Source: CAZVFH01 sp964626415
Lineage (GTDB): Bacteria; Patescibacteriota; UBA1384; XYA2-FULL-43-10; CAINNR01
NCBI GenBank assembly: GCA_964626415.1
Contig: CAZVFH010000018.1
Location: 1-17,100 of the forward strand
Direction of reading: 5' to 3'
Length of the DNA: 17,100 bases
Shown: positions 1 through 6,351 of the stretch, piece after piece
Position numbering within the stretch: position 1 is the stretch's first letter
Layout: each line of letters begins with the position of its first letter
The notes under the pieces: model-generated
Told to the model about the DNA's origin: nothing
The model's database searches: none
What the model saw: the letters and a program-made list of their open reading frames with translations, nothing else
Position numbers and translations under genes: made by a program

Positions 1-1020
1 ATGTATGATGTTGTAACAATTGGTGATACTTTTTTGGATTTGTTTGTTTGGCCGGAAAGTGCTAAAGTTATTTCTAGCCGTGATTTTCCTTCAGGCAAAG
101 GATTAGCTTTTGATTATGGTGGAAAAATTACTCTCAAAGAAATTGATTTTCAAATTGGCGGTAGCGCCGCCAATACGGCGGTAAGTTTTGCTCGTCTGGG
201 AGCGGATATTGCAATCTTTTCAACAGTTGGTGATGACCAAAGGGGTGATGACTTTATCGATTATTTTCAAAAAGAAGGAATTGATGTCTCGTTTATTGAA
301 CGAAGAAGCGCTGCAATAAAAAATCAATCAATTATTTTATCTTTCGGCGGCGACCGGACAATTTTGGCTTATCACAGTGGAGTCGATCCAATTGAGTATA
401 TTCCAAATAAAAATCTCAAAACCAGATGGATTTATTTGGCGCCGTTTTATGGCAAAAATATCGAAGTTGAAAATCGGATAGTTGAACTTATTGCAAAAAA
501 TGGTTGCGGACTTTTTTGGAATCCCGGAGGATTGCAAATTAAAAAGGGAATTTCGGAAAATCGTCACCTTTTGCGACTTTGCAATGCAATTTTTTTAAAC
601 AAAGAGGAACTGGAAAAATTTTGTGATCGACCAAAAACAACGGTTGAAAATTTAATGAAAGTCGTGTATTCTGCTGGCGCAAAATTAGTTGTTGTTACTG
701 ATGGCAAAGAAGGTGCGAAATGTTTTGACGGCAGTGTCTTTTACAAAATTTCTACAACTGATGATAAACGAGTTGATGCTACTGGTGCCGGTGATGCTTT
801 TGCCAGTAGTTTTGTGGCGGCAATTATTTCCGACTGCCGTGAAAAGCCACAGAAGTATATTCCAGAGAGAACGACTATTGAAAAAGCCCTGAAGTGGGGA
901 ATAGTCGTCTCCGGTTCCGTCGTCGGTCAAATCGGCTCTCAACCGGGATTACTTACCAAAAGTGAAGTTGAAAAAAGAGTCGAAAAACTGGTAAAATTGG
1001 GGATAAAAGTATATGCTTGA
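1..1020 (+). CDS. PfkB-family carbohydrate/nucleoside kinase
   Basis: Probably an ATP-dependent cytosolic kinase of the ribokinase/PfkB superfamily that phosphorylates a sugar or nucleoside. The N-terminal beta strand (VVTIGDTFLDL, residues 4-14) is typical. The substrate-side di-glycine motif GGSAANTAVSFARLGA is at residues 53-68. The C-terminal signature DATGAGDAF is at 259-267, with G262-A-G-D265 as anion hole and catalytic base. The length of 339 residues fits ribokinase and adenosine kinase relatives. The ATG lies at the first base of the window, so any ribosome binding site and possible upstream extension cannot be seen. The substrate cannot be fixed from sequence: ribokinase, adenosine kinase and fructokinase members all share these motifs. 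The next gene is 135 bp away. Confidence 0.9.
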   Translation: MYDVVTIGDTFLDLFVWPESAKVISSRDFPSGKGLAFDYGGKITLKEIDFQIGGSAANTAVSFARLGADIAIFSTVGDDQRGDDFIDYFQKEGIDVSFIERRSAAIKNQSIILSFGGDRTILAYHSGVDPIEYIPNKNLKTRWIYLAPFYGKNIEVENRIVELIAKNGCGLFWNPGGLQIKKGISENRHLLRLCNAIFLNKEELEKFCDRPKTTVENLMKVVYSAGAKLVVVTDGKEGAKCFDGSVFYKISTTDDKRVDATGAGDAFASSFVAAIISDCREKPQKYIPERTTIEKALKWGIVVSGSVVGQIGSQPGLLTKSEVEKRVEKLVKLGIKVYA

Positions 1021-1142
1021 GGAAAATTCGAAGCTCGAAATTCGAAATCCGAAACAAATTCTAAATTCAAAATAAAAACAAAAAGAGTTCCGATTGTTTC
1101 CTATTTGTAATTTAGTAATTTTGTCTGAATTCGTAATTTAGT
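1021..1142. repeat. AT-rich dispersed intergenic repeats
   Basis: The gap contains two kinds of repeated words. Positions 1021-1085 hold iterated TTCGAAAT/CCGAAAC/AAATTC words, a style echoed at the right edge of the window (17085-17100). Positions 1105-1142 hold TTTGTAATTTAGTAATTTTG and TTCGTAATTTAGTAGG, degenerate relatives of the leader repeat found before the pilus genes (6291-6335, 9993-10037). As in those copies, the end of the repeat runs into the SD sequence (AGGAG, 1143-1147) of the next gene. No open frame or clear terminator is seen. Confidence 0.55.
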
Positions 1143-1155
1143 AGGAGCCGAATTT

Positions 1156-1545
1156 ATGAGGCGACATATAGCAATTTTTGTTGGAAATGCAACGCAGAAA
1201 ATTCTTGCCGGTGAAAAAACAATGGAAAGCCGATTTTCTTTACACAAAGTTCTTCCTTACAGCGAAGTAGCGAAAGATGATATCATTTTTTTAAAAAAAT
1301 CCGGTGGTGATATTGTTGGTCAAGCGGTTGTTGATAATGTTCTTTATTATGATAATTTAAAACCACAGACGGTCGAAATTTTAAAAAAAGAATATGATAA
1401 AGAGTTGGCGACTAGCGAAGAATATTGGCAAAAAAAAGCAAAAAGCCGATTTGCAACTTTAATATTTTTAAAAAAACCGGAAAAATTTTTATCGCCGATG
1501 AAATACAAGAAAAAAGATCGCAGACCGTGGGTGGTGATAAAGTAA
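1156..1545 (+). CDS. small ASCH/PUA-like domain protein
   Basis: A 129-residue protein that looks like an ASCH-domain (PUA-like fold) protein, a family thought to bind RNA or modified nucleotides. The supporting motif is ILAGEKTMESRFS (residues 16-28), matching the ASCH-type pattern G-x-K-x-x-E-x-R (G19, K21, E24, R26). It is followed by a beta-rich stretch with DDIIFLKKSGGDIVGQA (41-57), where ASCH proteins carry the phrase 'V..GD.v....'. The C-terminal part is lysine-rich. The ATG at 1156 is well supported by AGGAG at 1143-1147. It sits between a kinase and a nucleotidyltransferase on the same strand, with spacers over 100 bp, so co-transcription is possible but not shown. The family call rests on a short motif, and the cellular role is unknown. 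Confidence 0.6.
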   Translation: MRRHIAIFVGNATQKILAGEKTMESRFSLHKVLPYSEVAKDDIIFLKKSGGDIVGQAVVDNVLYYDNLKPQTVEILKKEYDKELATSEEYWQKKAKSRFATLIFLKKPEKFLSPMKYKKKDRRPWVVIK

Positions 1546-1553
1546 GATTAAAT

Positions 1554-1645
1554 GAAGTAAAAACTACCACAGATAAATTGTCACTGATAAACACAGATGA
1601 TTCTATTAGTGATAATCTGTGACGATAGATCAGTGAGAGTTTATA
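1554..1645 (+). repeat. 92-bp dispersed hairpin repeat, copy 1
   Basis: This intergenic block matches the reverse complement of 10947-11038 at 84 of 92 positions without gaps. It can fold as nested stems: TCACTGAT (1581-1588) with ATCAGTGA (1629-1636), and CACAGAT (1592-1598) with ATCTGTG (1615-1621). An outer AAACT/AGTTT pairing is at 1561-1565/1638-1642. It lies directly upstream of the nucleotidyltransferase, in the same orientation relative to the downstream gene as copy 2. No coding potential is apparent. Confidence 0.85.
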
Positions 1646-1667
1646 ATTCATTATTTTGCAGAGGATT

Positions 1668-2528
1668 ATGTCCATTCAACGCGAAAAACTTACTGTCACG
1701 ATTAAAAAATCGCTTTTTAAAAAAATCGACGGCATTGTTGATGGGAAAAAAATTCGCAATCGCTCGCATGCGGCGGAATTTCTAATCGAATCAGGACTTG
1801 GAATAAACAAAATCAAAAAAGCAATAATTTTGGTCGGTGGCGAAGGAATTCGTCTTCGTCCTTTTACTTATGAATTGCCCAAAGCAATGCTCCCAGTTCA
1901 AGGAAAGCCAATGGTCCAGCATGTTCTCGAGATATTAAAATCTCATGGAGTGATGGAAATCATCATGGCCATTGGTTATAAAGGAGAAAAGATAAAAGAA
2001 TATTTCAGTGATGGCAGAAGTTTTGGTCTTGATATAAAATATGTTGTTGAAAAAACTCCTCTTGGGACTGCTGGACCACTTCGTCTGGCAAAAAAATATT
2101 TAACCGAGTCATTTTTTATTGTTTGGGGAGACATTCTTTCTTCACTCGATCTTACTGACTTTATGCATTTTCATAAAGAGCACAACGGGCTTGCAACTGT
2201 CGCGCTGACCACAGTTTCTGACCCTTCGCGTTATGGCGTTGCAATGCTAAATGGCAATCAAATTATTGGTTTTGTCGAAAAACCAAAAAAGGGCAGTGCA
2301 CCAAGCAATTTAATAAATTCCGGTATGGCGATAATGGAGCCGGAGATAATTGAAAAATATGTCAAAAAAAGCGGTAAATCAATGGTTGAATATGATATCT
2401 ACCCAAAACTGGCAGCCGAAGGAAAGTTATTTGGCTATCCTTTTCAAGGTCAGTGGTTTGACACCGGCACTCACGAATCATACGAAAAAGCGATAAAGGA
2501 GTGGAAGAACGCTGATTTATTACGCTGA
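1668..2528 (+). CDS. NDP-sugar nucleotidyltransferase with N-terminal ribbon-helix-helix domain
   Basis: Likely transfers a nucleotidyl group from NTP to a sugar-1-phosphate to make an NDP-sugar for cell-surface glycans. With the ATG at 1668 the protein has 286 residues. Residues 50-286 form the GT-A-like transferase: GGEGIRLRPFT (57-67) is the nucleotide-binding signature, with K72 after PK, LGTAG at 132-136, the metal-binding D155 in VWGD, and WFDTG at 263-267. Residues 5-45 are an extra domain resembling a CopG/MetJ ribbon-helix-helix: LTVTIKKSLFKKID, then IRNRSHAAEFLIESGL. AGAGGA (1660-1665) lies very close to the ATG; a TTG at 1656 would add only four residues. The N-terminal domain could bind DNA or simply dimerise the enzyme. 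The sugar specificity is unknown. Confidence 0.88.
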   Translation: MSIQREKLTVTIKKSLFKKIDGIVDGKKIRNRSHAAEFLIESGLGINKIKKAIILVGGEGIRLRPFTYELPKAMLPVQGKPMVQHVLEILKSHGVMEIIMAIGYKGEKIKEYFSDGRSFGLDIKYVVEKTPLGTAGPLRLAKKYLTESFFIVWGDILSSLDLTDFMHFHKEHNGLATVALTTVSDPSRYGVAMLNGNQIIGFVEKPKKGSAPSNLINSGMAIMEPEIIEKYVKKSGKSMVEYDIYPKLAAEGKLFGYPFQGQWFDTGTHESYEKAIKEWKNADLLR

Positions 2529-2600
2529 TAGAACGCTGATAACAGAAAATCTATATAATTACACTGATCAGTCATGCTGATAGAACACTGATAGGATGCC
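2523..2600. repeat. CTGATAGAAC-type short repeats
   Basis: Immediately after the nucleotidyltransferase the sequence repeats the word GCTGATAGAACGCTGATAA (2524-2542), then ACACTGATCAGT with a 10-bp palindrome, then GCTGATAGAACACTGATAGG (2577-2596). The reverse complement of the same word (TATCAGCGTTCTATCTGCG) occurs at 12480-12498 before pilC. The vocabulary (CACTGAT, CACAGAT) is shared with the 92-bp hairpin repeat, so these may be fragments of the same family. Confidence 0.55.
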
Positions 2601-2615
2601 AGCAAACTTCGGGAA

Positions 2616-2652
2616 TCAAAAAACGAGCCTGAAAATTCAGACCCGTTTTTTT
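2616..2652 (-). terminator. intrinsic terminator of the major-type pilin gene
   Basis: On the minus strand a stem ACGGGTCTGAA / TTCAGGCTCGT (plus-strand arms 2636-2646 and 2623-2633) is fully paired if two G-U wobbles are allowed. It is followed by a run of six T. On the plus strand the same two positions are A/C mismatches, so the element is polarised towards minus-strand transcription. It starts about 16 nt past the pilin stop codon. The plus-strand nucleotidyltransferase converges on it. Confidence 0.82.
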
Positions 2653-2661
2653 TAAGATAAA

Positions 2662-3090
2662 TTATCTTGTTGCTGAAATTACTGCTCCGATTTCTCCTGA
2701 CGCTCCAATTGTGACTCGATTGTCAGCTGCTGATATGCAAATTGTATAAGATTGTCCAGCTGTCGGGTCAGTTGGTACCACGGCGAGATAAGCTGATACA
2801 TAACTAGCAAGATCATATTCGCCAGCTCCAGTTCCAATTACTTGAGTAATAGGACAAACTGCGGTTGCTGCTGGTGCTGGGGTTATAGTTCCACTGTTGT
2901 CGATTGCTCGCTGATGCACAGCGTTCAAAATGGTATTAACATTACTCCAGCGTTGGGCGTTTCTCGAATTCGCCAGCTGTCTCGCCGGGTTAATAGCAAT
3001 AATTACGATCGCCGCCAAAATGGCAATAATACCGATAACAATCAAGAGCTCCATAAGGGTAAAACCCTTTCTCATTTTCATTTTCCTCAT
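2662..3090 (-). CDS. type IV pilin, major-type (GspG/PilA-like)
   Basis: A 142-residue prepilin, probably the main or an abundant subunit of the pilus fibre. The leader MRKMKMRKG ends at G9 and mature FTLMELLIVIGIIAILAAIVI starts at F10. E14 is the invariant Glu at +5. The hydrophobic alpha-1 runs over about 10-33, then a lollipop head with INPARQLANSRNAQRWSNVNTI typical of CPR pilins, a VPTDP motif (105-109), and Cys79 and Cys118 that could form the C-terminal disulfide loop. The start at 3090 is set by a strong SD, AAAGGAGAT (3097-3105). The gene has its own consensus promoter and its own terminator, unlike the rest of the locus, which fits high expression. A prepilin peptidase is needed, but none is encoded in the window. 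Confidence 0.93.
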   Translation of the reverse strand: MRKMKMRKGFTLMELLIVIGIIAILAAIVIIAINPARQLANSRNAQRWSNVNTILNAVHQRAIDNSGTITPAPAATAVCPITQVIGTGAGEYDLASYVSAYLAVVPTDPTAGQSYTICISAADNRVTIGASGEIGAVISATR

Positions 3091-3152
3091 CCCGATCTCC
3101 TTTCTTTAATAACAAACACAACAAATTTTTTTTACTAGCATCTTATATCTTA

Positions 3153-3180
3153 ATTATGAATCATTCATTTTTTTTGTCAA
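3153..3180 (-). promoter_or_regulatory. sigma-70-type promoter of the major-type pilin gene
   Basis: On the minus strand TTGACA (plus 3175-3180) is followed after 16 nt by CATAAT (plus 3153-3158), five of six bases of the -10 consensus. The predicted transcript start is near 3145, giving a leader of roughly 55 nt that ends in the strong SD. The -35 box lies only a few bases past the stop codon of the preceding PilX-like gene. Confidence 0.75.
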
Positions 3181-3185
3181 GTGTT

Positions 3186-3593
3186 CTAAAATTCTGCCAC
3201 TTCTTGCCATGATGAAACCAGAAGTTTTGGATTGATCTGACTAACGGTGATCAAATTTTTTTTTCTTGCACCCCCGACTGCGCTAGTAACTTGTATCGAT
3301 CTTACTTCCCCGCCTTGACTTGTTACTGCTAAAATTTGACACTCGCCATTTCCGAGCGAAACTGTTTCATTTCCTCCGTAACTTGGATTATCCTTTAAAT
3401 TCATCAATGCTTGTTCTCCACAGGCGGAAATTAAACTTTCGCTTTCCGTGTGATTGCTAAAAAGCAAACTGTTTATTCCTTGAGTCGTCCCGACATGAGC
3501 GCCGGTAATAATAATTAACAACAATACGGCGCCAATGATCATAACAGAAATTAAGGCGATATATCCACCACTGGTTTTTTCGATGTTGGTCAT
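3186..3593 (-). CDS. minor pilin, GspK/PilX-like
   Basis: A 135-residue protein with a pilin-like N-terminus: a short charged leader, SGG at 8-10, then YIALISVMIIGAVLLLIIITG (about 11-31) as a membrane/alpha-1 helix. No glutamate is present at +5 (I15 if cleavage follows G10). Absence of Glu5 is a known trait of GspK, the tip-most pseudopilin. Its place after the I-like and J-like pilins and before the G-like pilin supports the K/PilX call. The rest is a small head with C58 and C84 and no larger insert. No good SD is seen, only AAAAGA next to the ATG. It is separated from the upstream VWA pilin by 137 bp of repeat-rich DNA. The exact class is inferred mainly from order and the missing Glu. 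Confidence 0.72.
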   Translation of the reverse strand: MTNIEKTSGGYIALISVMIIGAVLLLIIITGAHVGTTQGINSLLFSNHTESESLISACGEQALMNLKDNPSYGGNETVSLGNGECQILAVTSQGGEVRSIQVTSAVGGARKKNLITVSQINPKLLVSSWQEVAEF

Positions 3594-3730
3594 TCTTTTA
3601 TATTCACTAATATATCTATTAACGAAATTACAATCCTACGGATTACGAATCTAGCGAAAATACGAAATTACAGATGAATTGTGTAATTTCCATTGTCAGT
3701 GTTAAGTCAGTGTGGCTTGGTCAGTGTTAG
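3594..3730. repeat. degenerate leader repeats and TCAGTGTTA words
   Basis: This 137-bp gap contains two degenerate copies of the leader repeat core (TAACGAAATTACAA at 3620-3633 and TACGAAATTACAGA at 3660-3673). They are oriented towards the PilX-like gene, but here the repeat stops short of the start codon. A second group of words, GTCAGTGTTA (3698-3707 and 3720-3729) with related GTCAGTGTGG between them, resembles the CACTGAT vocabulary of the hairpin repeats. No promoter or terminator is convincing. Confidence 0.5.
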
Positions 3731-4840
3731 TTAATTTGGTTTTAAGGTAATCAAACTGTTAATTTGAATATCATCATCGTATTCTGTCCAACCACTGGGA
3801 TTATTGCGAGAAATTAGCATATTAATTTGAATACAGCCATTGGTACCGCTCGCGCCAGTATTTACAAATGATATTGAATTTAATTGGCTAGCAACAACAC
3901 TTGATGTTAAATTTTGAGCTTCGCTTGTGGTCAGGAGAAAGGCAATTTGATTATAAATATCTGTTAAATCATCAATTGATGGCGCTTCAAAATAATGATC
4001 ATTGGTGCCTGGTTGTGATGATGCGATGTATTGAAGTAGTGTTCGAGCGGCGGTAAGCTGGGAAGATGATAGTGATTGAACTAGTCCAATGGTGTAAATT
4101 GCAATTCCGTTCGCTTTTGCGTTATCTGCGGCTGCTCTTGCCGCAGTTGTCGGATTGCATCCAGTTGGGGTGCAGACATTTGGGACACCATCAGACATAA
4201 AAATCATAACTTTTGAAGCATCAGGTCGGTGACGAACACTTGTCAGTTCAGTCGTAGTTTTGTTTATCGCGTCTTGATAATTAGTCATTCCACTGGCAGT
4301 TAAGCCATTAACGATACTTTTGGCGCCGGAAAAATCTGTAGTCAATTGCTGTCTTAAGGTTGCAGAAGAGGAAAAAGAGACAATCCCGATTTGGTCCATA
4401 TTGCTATCTAAGTGGTCAATAAAACTATTTGCGGCACTTTTTTCAGAAGTCAGCGGAGAGCCAGACATACTTCCGGAAACATCAATGACCAAAACCACAT
4501 CAAGATTAATCCTGGCTGCTCTTGTGTTAGTAATTCTTAATCGACCATCAACAAGATCGAAAGTGTTTTGACTGTCGTCTGGCATCTCGACAATTAGATT
4601 TGTTGATGAATTTCCGGCCGTTGGAGTTACAATATTTCTTGCATTACGGGTAGCGGCACTAATTTGATTTAAAACAATTTGGGCATTATCTGTGACTTCT
4701 GCTTGTGAATCATTTTTCATTTTTCCTGCAGTCACATCCCAGGAAAAAATAGTAATTGCAACTATAAATATACTAAACATCGCGCTATATAGAATAACCT
4801 CGATTAATGTTGTTCCTTTTTTGTTTTTCATTTTTATCAT
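3731..4840 (-). CDS. modular minor pilin, GspJ/PilW-like with inserted VWA domain
   Basis: A 369-residue prepilin that probably displays a von Willebrand A adhesion domain at the pilus tip. The leader MIKMKNKKG is cleaved after G9, E14 is +5, and the hydrophobic helix spans about 11-34. Residues 40-110 look like the start of a PilW/GspJ head (VLNQISAATRNARN, then a DSQNTFDLVDGRLRIT strand pair). Residues 112-305 are a complete VWA domain with a full MIDAS: D120-S122-S124, T186 in GMTNY, and D217 in MSDG. A Cys pair (C223, C228) follows the last MIDAS residue. After the insert, NLTSSVVASQLNSISF and GCIQINMLIS resume a PilW-like beta sheet. The start overlaps the upstream stop by one base (TAATG), with AAGGA before it, indicating translational coupling. 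Modular VWA pilins are known in other bacteria. Confidence 0.9.
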   Translation of the reverse strand: MIKMKNKKGTTLIEVILYSAMFSIFIVAITIFSWDVTAGKMKNDSQAEVTDNAQIVLNQISAATRNARNIVTPTAGNSSTNLIVEMPDDSQNTFDLVDGRLRITNTRAARINLDVVLVIDVSGSMSGSPLTSEKSAANSFIDHLDSNMDQIGIVSFSSSATLRQQLTTDFSGAKSIVNGLTASGMTNYQDAINKTTTELTSVRHRPDASKVMIFMSDGVPNVCTPTGCNPTTAARAAADNAKANGIAIYTIGLVQSLSSSQLTAARTLLQYIASSQPGTNDHYFEAPSIDDLTDIYNQIAFLLTTSEAQNLTSSVVASQLNSISFVNTGASGTNGCIQINMLISRNNPSGWTEYDDDIQINSLITLKPN

Positions 4841-6285
4841 TATTGTCCTTGGCCGATAATAAATAATTGTTGGATCAAATCATTGACTGCCATGAAAGCG
4901 TAGCTACCATTATAATTAATAGCGACGGCTGCGCCTATAAGATTTAACGAACTTTTTATTACTGGTGCCGCTTGGTTTGTGATATCAAGTAGTACGAATT
5001 CTTGGGAGGAAAGAGAGGTGGCGGTAAAAACTTGGTTCCCCGCCTCATCAAGAGCAATACCATTAATGTTACCTGCAAGTTGAGTTTGCCCGATGACCGC
5101 AATCGAGAGGTCACTCGGGTTTAGAGATAAAATTACAAAATTTGGATTTGTGCCAGAGTTTGTTAATGTTGAAAGAAATAATTTGTCATTGCTAAATAAA
5201 ACTTCTGTCGCATCGGCCAATCCGGGATTGTTGTATGTCTTGACAAGAGTCGGAACTGCCGGGTTTGAAATATTGATTATCCGTATTTCTCCACTATCAT
5301 TTGCGGTTGCCAGATAAGCATAATTACCATTTATATTTAGAGCATTGACATTTGATCCAAGTTCCAGCGATCCGACTGGCGTTGTAACCGGGTGCACAGG
5401 ATCAGTAACATTGACAATAATAAATTCTCTGCTATTGGAATTTAGAGTTGTAATATAGGCGTAATTTCCAACAACAACAATATCTTTAGCATAATTGTTT
5501 CCATTAAAACTTGTTCTTGAGACAATTGTTGGAGTGGCAGGATTGCTAATATCAACAACAACCAGTTCTGGCCTTGTGCTACCCTGTGCTTGGGTGGTTA
5601 AAAAGGCGTAATTGCCGGAGACAAAAACACTGTAAACCCTTTTACCGGTCAAAACTTTCCCTGTTAATGTTGGGGTCTGTGGGTTACTGATATCAAAGAT
5701 AAAAAATTCAGAACCAGTACTTGATGGCTGGTCTGCAACTAAGTATGCATAATTGCCGAGAACAAATATTCCGAAAGGATTTCGATTTCCAGTCGTTTCC
5801 CCAGTGCTACCTATTCCGACTATCTGGGGCGTGTTCCATGAAGGCGGAAGAAGAGTTGTTTTATTCCAGTTATTTAGATAAGTCGAAAAAGTAATATTTA
5901 GCGGTCTTGAAATTCCGGCAATTCTATTTACATTTGATGTTACAAGTAGTCGGTCTGCCGAAATTGCCGAAATTTGGATTTGTCTAGAAAAGCGTCCGCT
6001 TTGATCAATATCCGACTCACCGGAAAACGCCCAAGATCCATTTTGCAACGCAAGCCCATGATTGCCAATTGTAAGTTTATCAAATCCTGAATCGCGAATA
6101 TTTCTTGTTGCCTCAAGCCCGCTTTGAGCAAAATTTGCTGCAAGCACTCGATCACGCCCCTGAAGATTTGAATAACCGGAATCAATCAAAAGATAAACAA
6201 TTGAGGTTCCAATGGTTACAAAAACCGCAGCCGCGAGTAAAATTTCTATCACTGCATATCCGGATTTTTTTCTTCTAAATTTCAT
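4840..6285 (-). CDS. modular minor pilin, GspI/PilV-like with 7-bladed LVIVD propeller
   Basis: A 481-residue prepilin whose head is extended by a beta-propeller, probably exposed at the pilus tip. The leader MKFRRKKSG ends at G9, mature YAVIEILLAAAVFVTIG follows, and E14 is +5. Residues 35-140 look like a PilV/GspI head (ANFAQSGLEATRNIRDSGFD is typical). Residues about 155-480 carry seven repeats of a 'GNYAYL ... LVVVDISNPATP' pattern. The GNYAYL-type strands start near 177, 224, 273, 320, 366, 416 and 460. The partner strands are FFIFDIS, LVVVDIS, FIIVNVT, IRIINIS, FVILSLN, FVLLDIT and LFIIGQG. This matches the LVIVD repeat family, and seven blades close a propeller. AGGGAG at the end of a leader repeat (6291-6335) precedes the ATG. 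Its ligand is unknown. Confidence 0.9.
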   Translation of the reverse strand: MKFRRKKSGYAVIEILLAAAVFVTIGTSIVYLLIDSGYSNLQGRDRVLAANFAQSGLEATRNIRDSGFDKLTIGNHGLALQNGSWAFSGESDIDQSGRFSRQIQISAISADRLLVTSNVNRIAGISRPLNITFSTYLNNWNKTTLLPPSWNTPQIVGIGSTGETTGNRNPFGIFVLGNYAYLVADQPSSTGSEFFIFDISNPQTPTLTGKVLTGKRVYSVFVSGNYAFLTTQAQGSTRPELVVVDISNPATPTIVSRTSFNGNNYAKDIVVVGNYAYITTLNSNSREFIIVNVTDPVHPVTTPVGSLELGSNVNALNINGNYAYLATANDSGEIRIINISNPAVPTLVKTYNNPGLADATEVLFSNDKLFLSTLTNSGTNPNFVILSLNPSDLSIAVIGQTQLAGNINGIALDEAGNQVFTATSLSSQEFVLLDITNQAAPVIKSSLNLIGAAVAINYNGSYAFMAVNDLIQQLFIIGQGQ

Positions 6286-6335
6286 GTACTCCCTAACGAA
6301 ATTACAAATCTAAACAAAAGTACAAAATTACGAAA
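6265..6335 (-). repeat. leader repeat copy L1 (with SD and first codons)
   Basis: This 71-bp block matches 9967-10037 at 67 of 71 positions, same orientation. It covers a repeat core (6291-6335), the SD AGGGAG, the ATG at 6285 and the first seven codons (MKFRRKK, versus MKFGRKK in the other copy). The two copies directly flank the metalloprotease gene. Confidence 0.88.
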
Positions 6336-6351
6336 TATGTTTTTCTTATTA

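Noticed and set aside
1554..1645. Repeat copies as a CRISPR array
   Set aside because: Only two distant copies in opposite orientation, no regular spacers, no cas genes.
1656..1667. TTG start at 1656 for the nucleotidyltransferase
   Set aside because: It adds only four residues before an ATG at 1668, and the nearest SD-like sequence (AGAGGA, 1660-1665) lies after it.
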